From contig MU836368.1 in NCBI GenBank assembly GCA_029204225.1, forward strand, positions 1-29,947: 29,947 nucleotides of DNA. Direction: 5' to 3'. This document shows positions 17,851 through 29,100 of the stretch, in pieces. The notes beneath the pieces are model-generated. The model was not told the origin of the DNA and did not search any database. It saw only the letters and a program-made list of their open reading frames with translations. The first letter of the stretch is position 1, and every line of letters starts with the position of its first letter. The position numbers and the translations under genes were made by a program. This stretch comes from Diphasiastrum complanatum (taxonomy: Eukaryota > Streptophyta > Lycopodiopsida > Lycopodiales > Lycopodiaceae).

Positions 17851-19408
17851 TTCTGATTTGTTGTATGTCCTCAATCTCCCTCTTGAATGGGCAGCAGTGT
17901 GAAGGTATCATGTCCTCTTTCGTCTTTTAGTCCAAGAAATGTGGACTCATCGAACTTCACATCTCTGTTCAAAACGACCTTCTTTGTGGTTGGATCGTAG
18001 AGCCTGTACACATGTGTTCCGTTCGAGTAGCCGACCATGATTATTTGTTCAAACTTGTCATCTAGTTTGTTTCTTTTTTCTTTTGGAATGTGCTTATATG
18101 TTGCACATCCAAACACTCGTATGTATGACTAATCAGGCTTTCTGCCTGTCCACATTTCGTATGGTGTTTTGTTTTCCAGTGTTGTCGTTGTAAATCTGTT
18201 CTGCAGGTGTATAGCCGCAACTATTGCCTCAGCCCAGAATTGACTTGGCAATTGAGCTTGTGCTATCATGCATCTGGCTCCTTCGACTAGCGTTATGTTT
18301 CTTCTTTCTGCCACACCGTTGTATTCTGGTGTGTATGCAGGAGTGAACTGGTGTTCTATCCCTTGTTCTTCGCAGAATCGTGAGAATTCTGTGCTTTTGT
18401 ATTCATCTCCGTTGTCAAATCTAAGGATCTATATCTTTTTTGAGGTGTGTCGCTCTGCAAATGCCACGAAATTTTTGAAGGAATCAAACACTTCGGATTT
18501 CTTCTTCAAGTAGTAGATCATGGTCATCCGACTGTAATCATCTATGAATGTCAGAAAATATCTCAAACCTGAGAGCGAATCCGTCTTCATCGGTCCACAG
18601 ACATCAGAGTGGATGAGCTCAAGAACTTCCTTGGCTCTTCTACCCTCATGTGTGAATGGATTCTGATGTTGCTTGCCTTTCTGACAAGCTTCGCAAAACT
18701 CAGTTTCGGGCCTTGAAATCTTGAGACCTGTGACAATGTCTTTTCTACTCATGTCATACAGGTTTCGCATGTTCAGATGATACATTCTCCTATGCCAGAG
18801 CTGGTCTTCATTTTTTGAAGCATTTAATATGCTATCAGAGTTGCTGATTATTTTGGCCTGGTAGAGATTTCCTTCTCTGCATCCGACCGTCAGCAACTTG
18901 TTTGTCGTCTTCTCGATCATGTGGCATGTGTTGTCATCGAACAAAACTCGAATGCCAAGGTCTGCCATCTTGGAGACAGATAGGAGATCTTTTCTGAGTA
19001 AGGGCACATAAAGTGCTCCTGGTAGCTCCGCTTGGCCTGACAGTATTCGTAGTTGTAGAGTGTCGATGCCTTTAACATCGTGTCTGCTCCCATCACCTAG
19101 AATCACCGCTCTCTTGTTTTCGAGGTTGTGAAAGTCGATCAAGACCTTCTTGTTGCAGGTGATGTGTGAAGTCGCTCCTGAATCCATGACTACATCGTAG
19201 TCATATTCAGTGTAGCTTGTTGAAGCTTCATCGAGTATCGTGAAAGCTTTGTCACCTCTGTCAGCATCCTTTGATGACTCTGCAACGTTTGCCTTTTCAG
19301 CTTTGTTCTTTCTTTTCGGGTTGAATCTGAATCGTATGCAGAATGCCCTTTCTTCTTGCAGTGCATGCAAGGTATTGTTGGATTGAAGCAGCACTTGTTG
19401 GCCATATG
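17851..19408 (-). pseudogene. Old copia protease and integrase, broken
   Basis: Protease active site VVMDSGATSHIT near 19180. Integrase zinc-binding region LWHRRMYHLN then CEACQKGKQ. Core motifs LIHSDVCGPM, LTFIDDYSRMTMIY, RFDNGDEYKS and EYNGVAERRN (catalytic D, D, E). Then TPYEMWTGRKPD and VFGCATYKHIP, the segment that the young copia lacks. Stops at 18429-18431, 18129-18131 and 17871-17873 split it. All catalytic residues visible are still present. Confidence 0.9.
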
Positions 19409-20111
19409 GCCTGGTTTGTGGCAGTGATCACATGAAGAAGATTGCTGATTCGAGGACTTCGTCTTTTCGAATCTTGGCTTTGTTCTTCTTCTTTCCTTTC
19501 GTGAAGAGAGCCTTCTTCTAATTATTGCTTCCCTCTCCTTCGTCTCTCACCAGTCTCTCATCAACAACAAGACTGACTGCTTTGTCGAATGTCATATATG
19601 GTAGACTCAGTATGAGCATTCTCAGCGGCTGATAGGACATCAGTAGAGATTTCATGAAGTACATCAACTGCTGTGGTGCTGGGAGCTGGTGCTCCTGTCT
19701 CGATGCAGTGAGTTGAGCGAAGATCTTTCTGACTTTCTCAACGTGCTGATCCAACTGGCTGCCATCCCATCGTATGGATTGCAGCTAATTGTGAAGGTGC
19801 ATGACTGAAGCTGCAGTCCTCACTTCATACTTCTGCTTTAATCTTTCCCACGCTGCATGGCTTCTTTCGCAGTCTTCAATCTGCATGAGTAGATCCTCAT
19901 TTATTGATGAAATGATGATTGCCATTGCACGCTCATCTTTTCTGATCCATTTAGCTCTCCTCGAGTCTCCCTTTGGAGGTTGCATCTCTGAGAGCTCGAT
20001 CACCGACCAGATGCCTTCGCCCTTCAGAAGCGTTTTGATTTTGAATTTCCAGATTCTGTAATTAGCCCCATCAAGACTGATTGCTATGCTTGTCTAGATT
20101 GTCGTAGCCAT
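19409..20111 (-). pseudogene. Old copia gag, broken
   Basis: ATG at 20111-20109. TAG stops at 20094-20096, 19785-19787 and 19518-19520. Readable Gag segments: WKFKIKTLLKGEG, AMAIIISSINEDLL, HAAWERLKQKYE and LPYMTFDKAVSLVVDE. Two cysteine knuckles lie in a shifted frame: CDHCHKPGHMANKC, a proper CX2CX4HX4C, and CMHCKKKGHSAYD, lacking the last Cys. It would form the particle shell and bind RNA if intact. Confidence 0.85.
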
Positions 20112-20164
20112 ATTGTGTTGTCTGGAAGAATCACTACTGGGATATCAGTGGTGACAACCTGTGA

Positions 20165-20176
20165 GCTCTGATACCA
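20165..20176 (-). other. Old copia primer-binding site, initiator tRNA-Met
   Basis: Minus strand TGGTATCAGAGC abuts the 5' LTR. Confidence 0.9.
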
Positions 20177-20966
20177 TGTTGCGGAAGTGAGACTGTTTAG
20201 ATTTCGTCTTCGTCTTCTTATTCGCGAACAATTCTGTGTCTTTGGATTTTCTTTTGCGCGGAAGCTTTTATAGGATCCTAGACACGCGACTGCACATCAC
20301 AGAACATATTTTATTCTAGCAATTAGGACAGATAGCACAAGACAAGAAGATGCACGAAAATAAAGCGACTGTATCATTAGTTTAATTTTTTGGAGCGAGA
20401 TTGTCAGTGCTCTTTCGTTGTGTTCTGCTCGTTGGGAGACTTTCATGCACAGCTCTATTGTTCCTAATATTTTTTTGCCTGCTCTACTCGCTACGTCTAT
20501 CTCTCTGTCTCTTACAAATCTATCTATTCAGATTGTTAGTTATGATCTAGAAAGGATCGTTTATACCTCCACTGTGTGGAGTTTACAAGATAGCTAAACG
20601 TAGAATCACAAGACTAGTTAATGCTAATCAACTAGTTAGTTAGTCTTCATCGTTGCCACTCGTTTCAGCTGGGCGTGAAGTCTAGAACTCCAAGCCCGTT
20701 GAGCTGTCAGCTGCCAGCACGAAAGATTTCTATTCGTTTGTTTCGTAATCTCCTGTTTTCTTTCATTGTTTTCGTTTCTTTTGTAGTTTTTTGTTTTGCG
20801 TCCCTTTTCGGTTTGCGGTTCTGGAGGTGTGTTTACGATTCACTAATGATTTGCGAATCATTTGTGCTTTAAATCAAGGGACGTTGACTGTCATGAATTG
20901 TTCTCGTTCGACCTTCGTTTCTTTCTCGTGCTATGACAAAGTTGCTGGAGTTCACCATTTCTGACA
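20177..20966 (-). repeat. Old copia 5' LTR (790 bp)
   Basis: Minus strand begins TGTCAGAAATGG. Aligns along its whole length with 15265-16082. Confidence 0.9.
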
Positions 20967-20971
20967 TTGAT
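20967..20971. repeat. Target-site duplication TTGAT, right copy
   Basis: Identical to 15260-15264. Confidence 0.9.
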
Positions 20972-22848
20972 ATGCCACCACTGGAATTTGGGTTTCTTCA
21001 GAAATAGTTGGTGATACGAAATCATTGAAATATCGACCTGTTTCAGTTGTTCCTTCATAGCAGAACGTGCGACTTGGGCATCTGCTATAGCCTCGTCTCG
21101 TTCTGCTGTGAGTTGTTGATGACGGTTTGCATGTTAGAGATTTTCATCTGGAGTTGGTTTTGTAGGTGGTTGAGCATCTGCTGCTGCTGTTGAGTGTATG
21201 TGGTGAGGGTATCAATTTGTTGTTGTTTTTGAGTAGATTCAGCCACCAACCATTGATTTTTCTGCTGAAGTTGTAGGATGGCACCGTCATCGACCTGCCA
21301 TACTGCTTGTTGACCTGACAAGGTTCTGTAGATGTTGTATTGAAGCTCATTCCCCAACCAGACCATCTTTTGGACAGTCAGTGGTAATTGCTCCCATATG
21401 CCAATGTTAGGGAAGGATCGTTGGTAATTTGGATAAGGCATAAGGTTGTAGGGGAGAAGATTAGAAAATTGAGTAGAAGAGGGGTCTGGGGGATAGGAAG
21501 GTGGAGGTGATTGTGGTGTCAACGGAAGAGATTGTGGATTCAGAAGAGGTAATTGTGGTTTCAAAGAAGGAGACTATTGTGGATAGGTGGAAGATATTGC
21601 AATTCTTGGAGGAGAGGAAGTGTGGGGAGGAGAAGATATGGAAGGAATCTGAGTGAGTAATGGGAGAGCAAAATCCTCGACATCGACTGAGGAGTCAAGC
21701 AGAGGAGAGGTATGTACAGGAGAGGGTTTTGTTGGACTAGTGAGTCAATTCCAGTGTTAAGTGTGATGGAAGGGTTGGAAGTGGTAGCAAGTGGTGTCTG
21801 TAGTGGTAGAGAGGTGGGGGGTGGAGGGAAGTTTGCCTAGATTGTTGAATTGCCCATAGTGGCTTGAATCCCACCGATTGAACCAGAGCCAGATGCGTCG
21901 GTGTCCCCGAAGCTGCCTGCTGCTGCTACTGCCTATCTTCTTGCCGCAGCCTGTTGGAAAAGGGCTTCTTGTTGGGCTAAGACCTCCTTTGGGACCTGAG
22001 AGGGTTTAAAGCTCTGTCGAATTTAGCATATTCAGTCCCAATGTGACTAGATAAAATCTCTGTAGATATGTCAGCTCCAGTGTTGACCACCTTGTCTTTC
22101 TGCTTCTTGGTGGGTGGGTCTGGTGTAGGATCTGCTACCTGGGGGCTGGATCATTTTTTATTTCTAGGAAACAAGGTCTCTAGCTCCTTGAGAGCGGCTA
22201 TTGTCTTGCGGCCTAGGTGTTGCTGGATGATCATCTGCAGAAGATAACCACATTTAGTGGTTGCCTTACCCAAGCAGAGTTTGTCGTCTGCCCACTTAAA
22301 GGTGTGAGTGGGGTCACTCATGTGTCATGGTCAACACAAAAAGGTTGCTTGGATGAATGCGATCCATGCGGACTCTGTGGAGCTCCGTCAGAATCAGAAA
22401 TATTTCTGTGGTTGCTCGTAGCTTGGGATCTTTAATAAGTTTTGTGGCGATGCCATCATGGGTGTGAGCGATGGTTTTGTCATCGAGTAGGAACTTCTTG
22501 AAATAGTTTGGGTCATAGTTGGTGCCCTTACAATGGATCAACTTGCCAGAATCGGGAAAGCCGATCAATTGGATCCTGGCTTGTGTAATATCTATGGTCA
22601 CGTAGCTACCATCCTTGGACGGAATGTGAATAGTGTGGAATTTGTCAGAGTAGGAGGAATAGACAACACGGATAAGTCTCTCATGTTGTTGTTCCAGAAG
22701 ACGAGATTAAAACAAGAAGGAAAAAAATGTCATTGGCTAATCGTATTGTCTCGGCGTGGTTCTTGACCTCAAGTAAGAGTAATTCATCGGTGTAAGGCTT
22801 TGGGACCTTACGACGATGTAGAGAAAGTGTCGGATCCCGAGAGGCCAT
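20972..22848 (-). pseudogene. N-terminal part of a gypsy-linked accessory ORF, unknown function
   Basis: ATG at 22848-22846 (MASRDPTLSLHRRKVPKPYT), about 110 bases downstream of a TATA box. After a frameshift near 22700 the frame 22601-22314 reads a compact helical domain (VTIDITQARIQLIGFPDSGK, KFLLDDKTIAHTHDGIATKL, LRATTEIFLILTELHRVRMD). Low-complexity Pro/Ser/Gln sequence with stops comes next, then 21564-21085: a Pro/Leu-rich stretch, WEQLPLTVQKMVWLGNELQY, and a Gln-rich coiled coil. Its position behind gypsy pol, and a helical core followed by linker and coiled coil, recall the plant-specific accessory ORFs of some Tat/Athila-like gypsy elements. I cannot match it to a named domain. A captured host gene is the alternative. 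Many stops show it is dead. Confidence 0.5.
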
Positions 22849-22958
22849 GATAACAGTGATTCTAGAGTGTTTTGGAAGGTTTAAAGATTTTGGAAAATTT
22901 TGGCATGAACTTGAGAGCAGAACTCTAGATTGGATTTGTGGAGAGAAGGGTGGAGGTC

Positions 22959-22966
22959 TATATATA
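22959..22966 (-). promoter_or_regulatory. TATA box of the accessory ORF
   Basis: TATATATA with a flanking A/G context, about 110 bases upstream of the ATG at 22848. It suggests the accessory ORF had its own promoter instead of depending on the element's LTR. Confidence 0.5.
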
Positions 22967-23544
22967 GACTTTTTTTGTCAGGAATTCACAAATCTAAATC
23001 GTCCTCAGTGTCCACGATTTCATAATGATGGTTGCGAATTACAAGGCAATGTTCTGAGAGTCGGCAAATTCCTGTAAGTGATTTTTGTGTCTCAAAATAA
23101 GAAAAATGTCTGATAGTACAAAAATGTGTCTGATCAGAATTCACGGAGATGACAGAAATCGTGGGGATTATTCTAAGCTTCAGCGAATTGTTTGCGAATT
23201 CTGGCAGTGGGTATCTGATGCAAAAACCTAACTTTTTCGATTTAGGAAAAGTTTGTCTTTGAGACAGAATTCGTGGAGGCTAAAAATGAATCGTGCATTA
23301 TAAAAAAGGGGTCAAGCGAATTCTATCTGAGATAGTGTGAGACAAATCTTCTAAAAAGAATGACTTTTGTGGTTTTCTCAGAGAAAGATTGATTGTATGC
23401 CTAATCTGATAGTATCTTGATGGTGTGAACAAGAAAACACAACAAAAAATTGTCGAAATGGCAGGTAGGCAATTAAGAAAAGTAAAGAAGAACAGTAGAA
23501 AAGAAAAATAACTAATACATATCAAGATAAAAACAGGGCTCATT
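22967..23544 (-). repeat. Spacer with five GAATTC palindromes between gypsy pol and the accessory ORF
   Basis: No gene. GAATTC occurs at 22982, 23137, 23196, 23267 and 23318, usually as AGAATTCGTGG, GCGAATTC or AATTCACGGAG, together with related words ATCGTGGGGA and AATCGTG. It lies between the pol end (23545) and the TATA box, so it may be the upstream control region of the accessory ORF. Confidence 0.55.
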
Positions 23545-24733
23545 TTACTTTCTCAGTCTGCTCCCATTGACCACAGTGTCTAGGATATCGCCTTGAAGGG
23601 TTTGGAGTTGTACATATCTAGAGGCAAAGATTTTTTGAATGACATAAGGACCTTGGCCGAAAGATTTCGGTTTGTGCTTAAAGGCTTTGGCCTGGTATAG
23701 CAGGACCTTATCTCCGACCTGGAATTCTCTGAGTTTCAAAGATCGATCATGCCATGCTTTTTGTCGACGTTTGTGGACTTGTTGAGCATGGATGCTGATC
23801 CGTAGTGTTTCACATAGTTGTTCCAGATGGAATAACATGTTTGCTAGAGTCTGTTGATTATCTAGCTCAATATTATAGGCCACTTGAAGGGAGGGGATAT
23901 GGAATTTTACAGGCATAATGGCTTCTTGGCCATATGCTAGCTGGAAAGGGGTTAAGCTTGTAGCTCTCTTCGGGGTGGTGCGATAAGCCCAGAGAGTAGC
24001 ATGAAGTTTGAGCTCCCAATCAAATTGGCTGGATTCAACAGTTTTGGTGAGAATCTCACATAGGATTTTATTAGTGGATTCCGCCTGGCCATTGCATCGT
24101 GGATAGTATGGGAAACTTTTGCGATGTACCACAAAAAAACTGAAAGGAGGTGTGCTATGACAAAATTAAGAAAATGTATACCCCTATAAGTTCAAGAGGA
24201 CAGCCAAAACCAACGATAACCTATTCATAGAGAAATTTTGCAGTAGAATGAGCGTCAGCATTACAAACAGCTCTTGATTCAGCCCATTTGGTACAAGAGT
24301 CCATAGCTACTATGATGTAACGAGATTGTGTCTGTCAAGCAGCGGGACTAATGGGTCCAACATAATCAATCTCCCATTTTTGGAAAGCTTGATCAGTGGT
24401 TATAGGGTGTAAAGGCATGTAGTCAGTCTTTTGAAATCGTTCTGTGCATTGGCAGACATTACAGGCCTTTGTGTAATTGTGCGTATCCTTGAAGAGTGTT
24501 GGCCACCAAAAATTGGCTAGGAAGATTTTCTTAGGAGTCATTTCAGAAGAGAAATGGCCTGCACCAATATCTTCATGAGTGAGGGAAATTACAGAGGATA
24601 TTTCACCTTCAGTAAGACATCGTCGGATGATTCCATCTAACCCTTGCTTGTACAATTGGCCAGCAATTAACGTATAAAGTTTGGTCTTGAGAACCAACGC
24701 ACGTTGTTCAGGTTTAGATAAGGAAAGATCCAT
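23545..24733 (-). pseudogene. Gypsy integrase, broken
   Basis: 24733-24335 carries the integrase zinc-binding domain (THEDIGAGHFSS...CNVCQ, an HHCC pattern), FWWPTLFKD and the first catalytic Asp in WEIDYVGPI. Then a TGA and several stops follow. The region of the second Asp (normally SDRG or SDQG after ELI) is shortened to ELIGVY, so that residue is lost. 24132-23545 has the catalytic Glu in NGQAESTNK, LWAYRTTPKRATSLTPFQL and a GPY/F-like module (FGQGPYVIQKI). It ends in SRLRKYE, the typical gypsy pol terminus. No chromodomain is seen. Confidence 0.85.
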
Positions 24734-25650
24734 CTGTCCTAAAGTTAAATACTTGGTGATCTCCTTAGCCCATACGGGTGTAGAGTCAACTTGGAATAGT
24801 ATGGCATCTGCTAAATCATCGTTGATGCCTTGATCAGGGGTAGGTAGATTAGGGATTCAGGATAGATGATCTGCTAGAAAATGTTGAACTCCCTTAGAAC
24901 CACGATCCTAAACTCAAATTCTCACAATAATAGGATCCATCTAGTAATACGGCCTGTGGTGCAAATTTTATTGATGAGATATAACAATGCTTGATGATCA
25001 GTGAAGAATGCAAAAACTTTTCCCAGAAGATAATGGCGAAACTTCTGAACCACATATACCATTGCCAAGGCTTCACATTCAATAGTAGTATAATTGACTT
25101 CAACAGGTATCAATTGTCGACTGAGAAAATGCATTGGATAATCCTTTTTGAATTCTCCTGGTTGGGTGAGCACTGCTCCAATGGCATAGTTGGATGCATT
25201 GGTATGCACGTGGAATTATCTAGAATAATCAGGAGCCCGGAGGATAGGTGCATTGGTGAGGGCTTCTTTGAGTTGATTAAATACGATGCATTGTTCATCC
25301 GTCCATTTGGGAACGACAACTACTTTGTAGATTAAGCATGCTTTATTAGTGAAATCGAAAATAAAGCACTGATAGTAGTTGGCGTGGCCAAGGAGAGAAT
25401 AAACTTCACGTATCATACGTGGTTCCGGTAGATTTTGAATGATAAGGATCTTTTTGGGGTGAGTGACAATGCCATTTCTGGAAATAATATGTCTAACATA
25501 GTACCGTGTGTTACCCAGATCTGGCATTTTTCAAGATCAACGGAGATGCCGAAGTGTTGACATTGGATAAATTTTTTTTCAAGATGGCGTGTTTCTTCTG
25601 AATGTGCACCTAAATCGTCCAAGTAAACCTCTAGGGTATCAATTACCAAG
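24734..25650 (-). pseudogene. Gypsy reverse transcriptase C-terminal half and RNase H, broken
   Basis: The catalytic box is VYLDDLGAHSEE near 25620, followed by the thumb and connection (FGISVDLEKCQIWV, IVTHPKKI, LLGHANYYQCFI). RNase H follows: HTNASNYAIGAVLTQ, HFLSRQLIPVEVNYTTIECE, FFTDHQALLYL. Several frame changes and stops lie near 25527, 25216 and 24922. The N-terminal half of RT, protease, gag and the 5' LTR are absent. The break at about 25650 adjoins sequence of the copia-related element on the plus strand, which probably inserted here or recombined. Confidence 0.85.
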
Positions 25651-25659
25651 TTTGTTGAA

Positions 25660-27313
25660 ACTAGCTAATCTTGAGATAGAGAGTTTGAATGGATTGATAG
25701 ATTCAAAATTTTTGTACCAAAACTTGTTGTAGGTTGTAGGTATACTTTCCACACGTGTGGGGATGTACAGATCCAGTTTTGGTTGATAAAATTCACATTG
25801 ATGCATAATTTGACTCATACACCTAAATTTAGACATTTTTAGTGTAAATTCAAGCTCTATCTATATAGTTTCTATTCCTATGATTTGTTCTTGGATTAGA
25901 TCATCCATATAATTAATTTGAAGCTTGATTCAGGTGCATTAAATGTGTTTCTCTGATTTTTTGAGTGCATATTGAAGTTGAGAGAGAAAAATTGCCAAAA
26001 ATCATAGATTAAGGAGTGATATGCAAGGTGAGAGGTTGAAGTGCATTGTACCATCACTCTAGATTTGTTCAAGAGTGATAGGGTCAAGTTCAGAAGCATC
26101 AATCTGCTAGAAAACATCCTTGGATCTGTCCACCAAGTGAAACCTTTGAGAGTTTCTAGTGCATATTCTAAATATAGCATCTATGCAAATCTTTTGTAGA
26201 ATTTGACATTGAGAATTCTAGAAAAAAGATTGAGATCCAAGTCACATTTTTCAGCTCAATATGTTTGAGTGTTTGTGAGGCTTGAAAAGAGTCACTGAGG
26301 TGTGTATAGCAAATGTGTAGAGAGAGATCCAATTTTCTTTGAGTTCCTTCCTTTGTAGAAGGCAAGATCTAGAAGCTCATTTTGTGTTGGTATTGGTGGA
26401 GAGTTTGTCTTCTCCTAGGTGATCAAATCTTTCTAAGTGGCATTAGCTCTTTGAAGCACAATATCATAGTGGGAAGAATCACAACTTTTGATTTTGAATT
26501 TCATTCCAACTCTTAAGAGGTAGAGTCATTGGTGGAATCCAATAGGGGTGAATGAATTCAATTTATTGAGCAAAAATTGACGTAGTATGTATGAAACTCA
26601 AATTAGTTCTATTCAACTTTCTTTGTGAGAGTGTGAAGGTCAATTTGTGATCCCATTGGGTGTCTAGAATGAGCAGAAGTCCATATTTGAGTGCATGGTT
26701 GGGATCTTTGTGAATCTCTAGATGTCTAATTTTTAAACTTGGTGAAAAATTCTTGACATAGGTTGTTATCAAACTATTACAAATCCATTCCAAATCTCAA
26801 GAGTGAGATTCTTTGGGGATTCCAAAGGGGCTATTGGATCTTAATTTATGTGTTTGAGTCAAATGTACATGTCAAGTTTGAGTGATCTAGAGTAGATCCT
26901 ATGTTTTGTAAACATTGGTGGTATAGTTTGTTGTCAAATCAAATCAAACAAAACCCATCTTTTGTTCAAGAATCTCAAGTGTTGAGAGAACTAGTCAAGT
27001 GAAAGAGAAAATCTAGGTGTCAAATCTTTTCATATCCATTTCAAGTCTCAAAAAAAGGAGTCATTGGTATTTGTTGAGTCCAATAGGAGTCTTTGGATCT
27101 GATTTCTTTTGTGATTTGATTCAAAAATTGTGTGCTTTTGTCTTAGTGATCAAAGCAAAGTTTCCAAGTGACTAGTCATTAGTGTGAAGATTGATTCTTA
27201 GGTCTGTAAGTTCTTTTGTAGATCCTTCTAGATCACTGAATATGTTCAAATCTAGTCTCTTGAGAGTCACAAATTACATTTATAGAATCACATCCCAAGG
27301 TTTATTTCTTATC
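25660..27313 (+). other. Untranslated leader and possible 5' LTR remnant of the third copia-related element
   Basis: 1.65 kb without a gene. Its first 300 bases contain CCACACGTGTGG (25749-25760) and words that loosely match the 3' LTR at 29110 onward (ACTAGC, CTAATCTTG, GATTTGTTCTTG). No clear primer-binding site was found. The rest is AT-rich with degenerate tandem repeats, as in the leader of the young copia. Confidence 0.35.
26502..27130 (+). repeat. Three degenerate ~250-285-bp repeats in the leader
   Basis: Units start at CATTCCAACTCTTAAGAG (26502), CATTCCAAATCTCAAGAG (26786) and CATTTCAAGTCTCAAAAA (27037). Each is followed by a short stretch with AGTC or GATTC, TTGG and CCAATAGG- or CCAAAGGGG-like words, and then GGATCT in two of them. 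Spacing is 284 and 251 bases. Confidence 0.6.
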
Positions 27314-27505
27314 ATGGCATCAATAGGTGGCATCCTATTGGAGGCAAGTAAGGATCTTAAGTGCAACCTTTGTGGCAAGGGAGGTTATTTTTTCTCAAGA
27401 TGCTACAAAAAGAAGACCAATCCATCCAAGGAGAACCAAAGCAAGGGGGACGAGGTAAAGGATGGAGCTACAAGTTCAAAATGCAAATACAAGAACTTTA
27501 GATAA
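27314..27505 (+). pseudogene. Copia gag remnant: start codon region fused to a damaged zinc knuckle
   Basis: ATG at 27314 gives MASIGGILLEASKDL, matching the first 15 residues of the young copia Gag (MASNGGIMLESSERL). It then jumps to CNLCGKGGYFFSRC at residues 17-30, the cysteine knuckle followed by YKKK in both elements. About 230 residues of Gag are missing between. The zinc-ligand His is Tyr, a change explained by CAT to TAT. The chain ends soon after with Lys-rich sequence. Confidence 0.7.
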
Positions 27506-27539
27506 GTTCAAACTTATTATTATGATCCAAGAGAAATCA

Positions 27540-29010
27540 ATCAAGAATAAGGAGAAGCAATCAAAAAATGAAAATAGATTCATTTATGCTCTCATGTCAA
27601 CTTATGAAGAGCTATTTTGCTTTGAAGAGATTTTTGTATCTCAAAGGTGGATTAAGGCAACACTAGTTGAGTGTGATGCCTTAAAAGATAGCAAAGTATG
27701 TTTTCCTTGTAAGCTTACATTAGATATGAAGTCAAGGAAATGGAAATGTCTTCATAATGTAGGATCTTATCTTTTGGTTTCAATAAGATCATTAATGATG
27801 TGTTCATTCATAAAGATGAAAATTGTAAGTTTTCAATCTTAAAGGCAAGTTGTAAACTTCTTATGAGAATAAGTGAGGCATCCAAAGTGGACACTTATAT
27901 CCATAAGCAAGTAGTTAGCCTTATTGAGATGGAAATAGCTTTTGATTTCAATATTAGAAAAACCATGCCAAGTTGTGGTGATTTTTGGACTTATGTTTCT
28001 AGCATAAGTAATCTTGATAGTCATAGGAAGTGCATATTGTATGGTCATGGTTGTTATGATCATTATGAGACATGGAGGTCTCGGATTTCCATCAAGAAGG
28101 ATCACCATGAAGAGGATCTTAAAGAACCATCTCAAGGTTCTAGTGTGCCAAGGTGTGCCGAGAATTGAGGACAAGAGTCCTTCTCAAGGTTCAAGTGTGC
28201 CAGGGATTGAGGAGGAGAAACCTTCTCAAGTTGTGATTCCAAAAAGAAACTCAAGAAACAAGGTTGAGCCCATGTGGCTCACAATTCAAGGGAAAGAGGA
28301 GCATAACTCATGTGGTATACATCTCATACTTGCTTATCTTATGTCATTTGATAAATCAATTTGCTTTAGTGAGATCATTGCATCTCAAAATTGGAGTAAA
28401 GCCATACTAGTTGAGTATGAAGTCTCTCTTGAGAACATAGATGACGTTCTTAAAAGCTTGAAATTGATTTTAAATCAATTAGAAAGCAAATGGTTATTTC
28501 ATCAAATGTATGCTCTTGAGTCATGCAAGAGCAAAGGTGATTTGTTCACCCAAAGTTTGAAAATTTGTCTTTTTTCAAGTATTGAGACAAATTGTAAACT
28601 CTTTATGAGAGTAAGTGAATAATCTTCTAAAGACACTTATCTCCATAATGAAGTATTTAACCTCATTAGATCTGAGATTAGCATGGTAAAAAAGCATGAA
28701 GATGCAAACACTTTGTTATTATGGCATGCATGGTCTTGCCAATTTGGATGAGTCTAATTCTCTAGATCGTGGTAACATGATGTTGGATCTCTGTGATCCT
28801 AATAAGACAAGAAGAAATATTTATTTCCTCATGGAGGAGCATGCACCCGAAGAAGGAGCAAGCCTCAATGTCAAACATCTACATGAAATTTGGAAGGAAT
28901 CAATTTTGGAGGTGCTAGGATGGTGCAAAGCTCTCAAGTTCATTAAAGATGTCAACATCAAAGAAGCACTATCATGGATATGGTGATCTCGGATCACCAT
29001 CAAGCTCATT
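27540..29010 (+). pseudogene. Tandemly duplicated copia-derived module
   Basis: Two related copies lie about 743 bases apart. Copy 1 (about 27587-28095) has LFCFEEIFVSQRWIKATLVE; copy 2 (about 28331-29000) has ICFSEIIASQNWSKAILVEY. Both continue with a shared TGTAAACT-TTATGAGA-TAAGTGA segment and then GACACTTAT-TCCATAA. Late in each unit CTCGGAT-CCATCAAG recurs (about 28079 and 28986). The CFxE...SQxWxKA...VEY pattern resembles the segment before the RT domain of copias (compare CVGEAIQKKEWIQAMDHE in the young copy), and PKRNSRNKVEPMWLTI precedes copy 2 as the Arg-rich linker does there. No YVDD, integrase or protease is present. Frames are broken. Confidence 0.5.
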
Positions 29011-29100
29011 GGCTGATCTTCACACCTTTTGAATCAGCAAAGACAAATTCAGCCCATGGAGTCAAGTTCAAGATCATCATGTTTTTATCAAGTTAGTTTT

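Larger units (their letters stand above)
15265..20966 (-). mobile_element. Old, decayed Ty1/copia retrotransposon (5.7 kb)
   Basis: LTRs at 15265-16082 and 20177-20966, PBS, gag-protease-integrase-RT-RNase H order on the minus strand, and target-site duplication TTGAT (15260-15264 and 20967-20971). The LTRs differ by several dozen substitutions, mostly transitions, plus an indel of about 28 bp, so it is much older than the copia at 8357. About 13 in-frame stops and several frameshifts interrupt the polyprotein. Confidence 0.93.

Noticed and set aside
26380-26395. Primer-binding site of the third copia-related element (TTGGTATTGGTGGAG)
   Set aside because: Only the first six bases match TGGTATCAGAGC; too weak to call.
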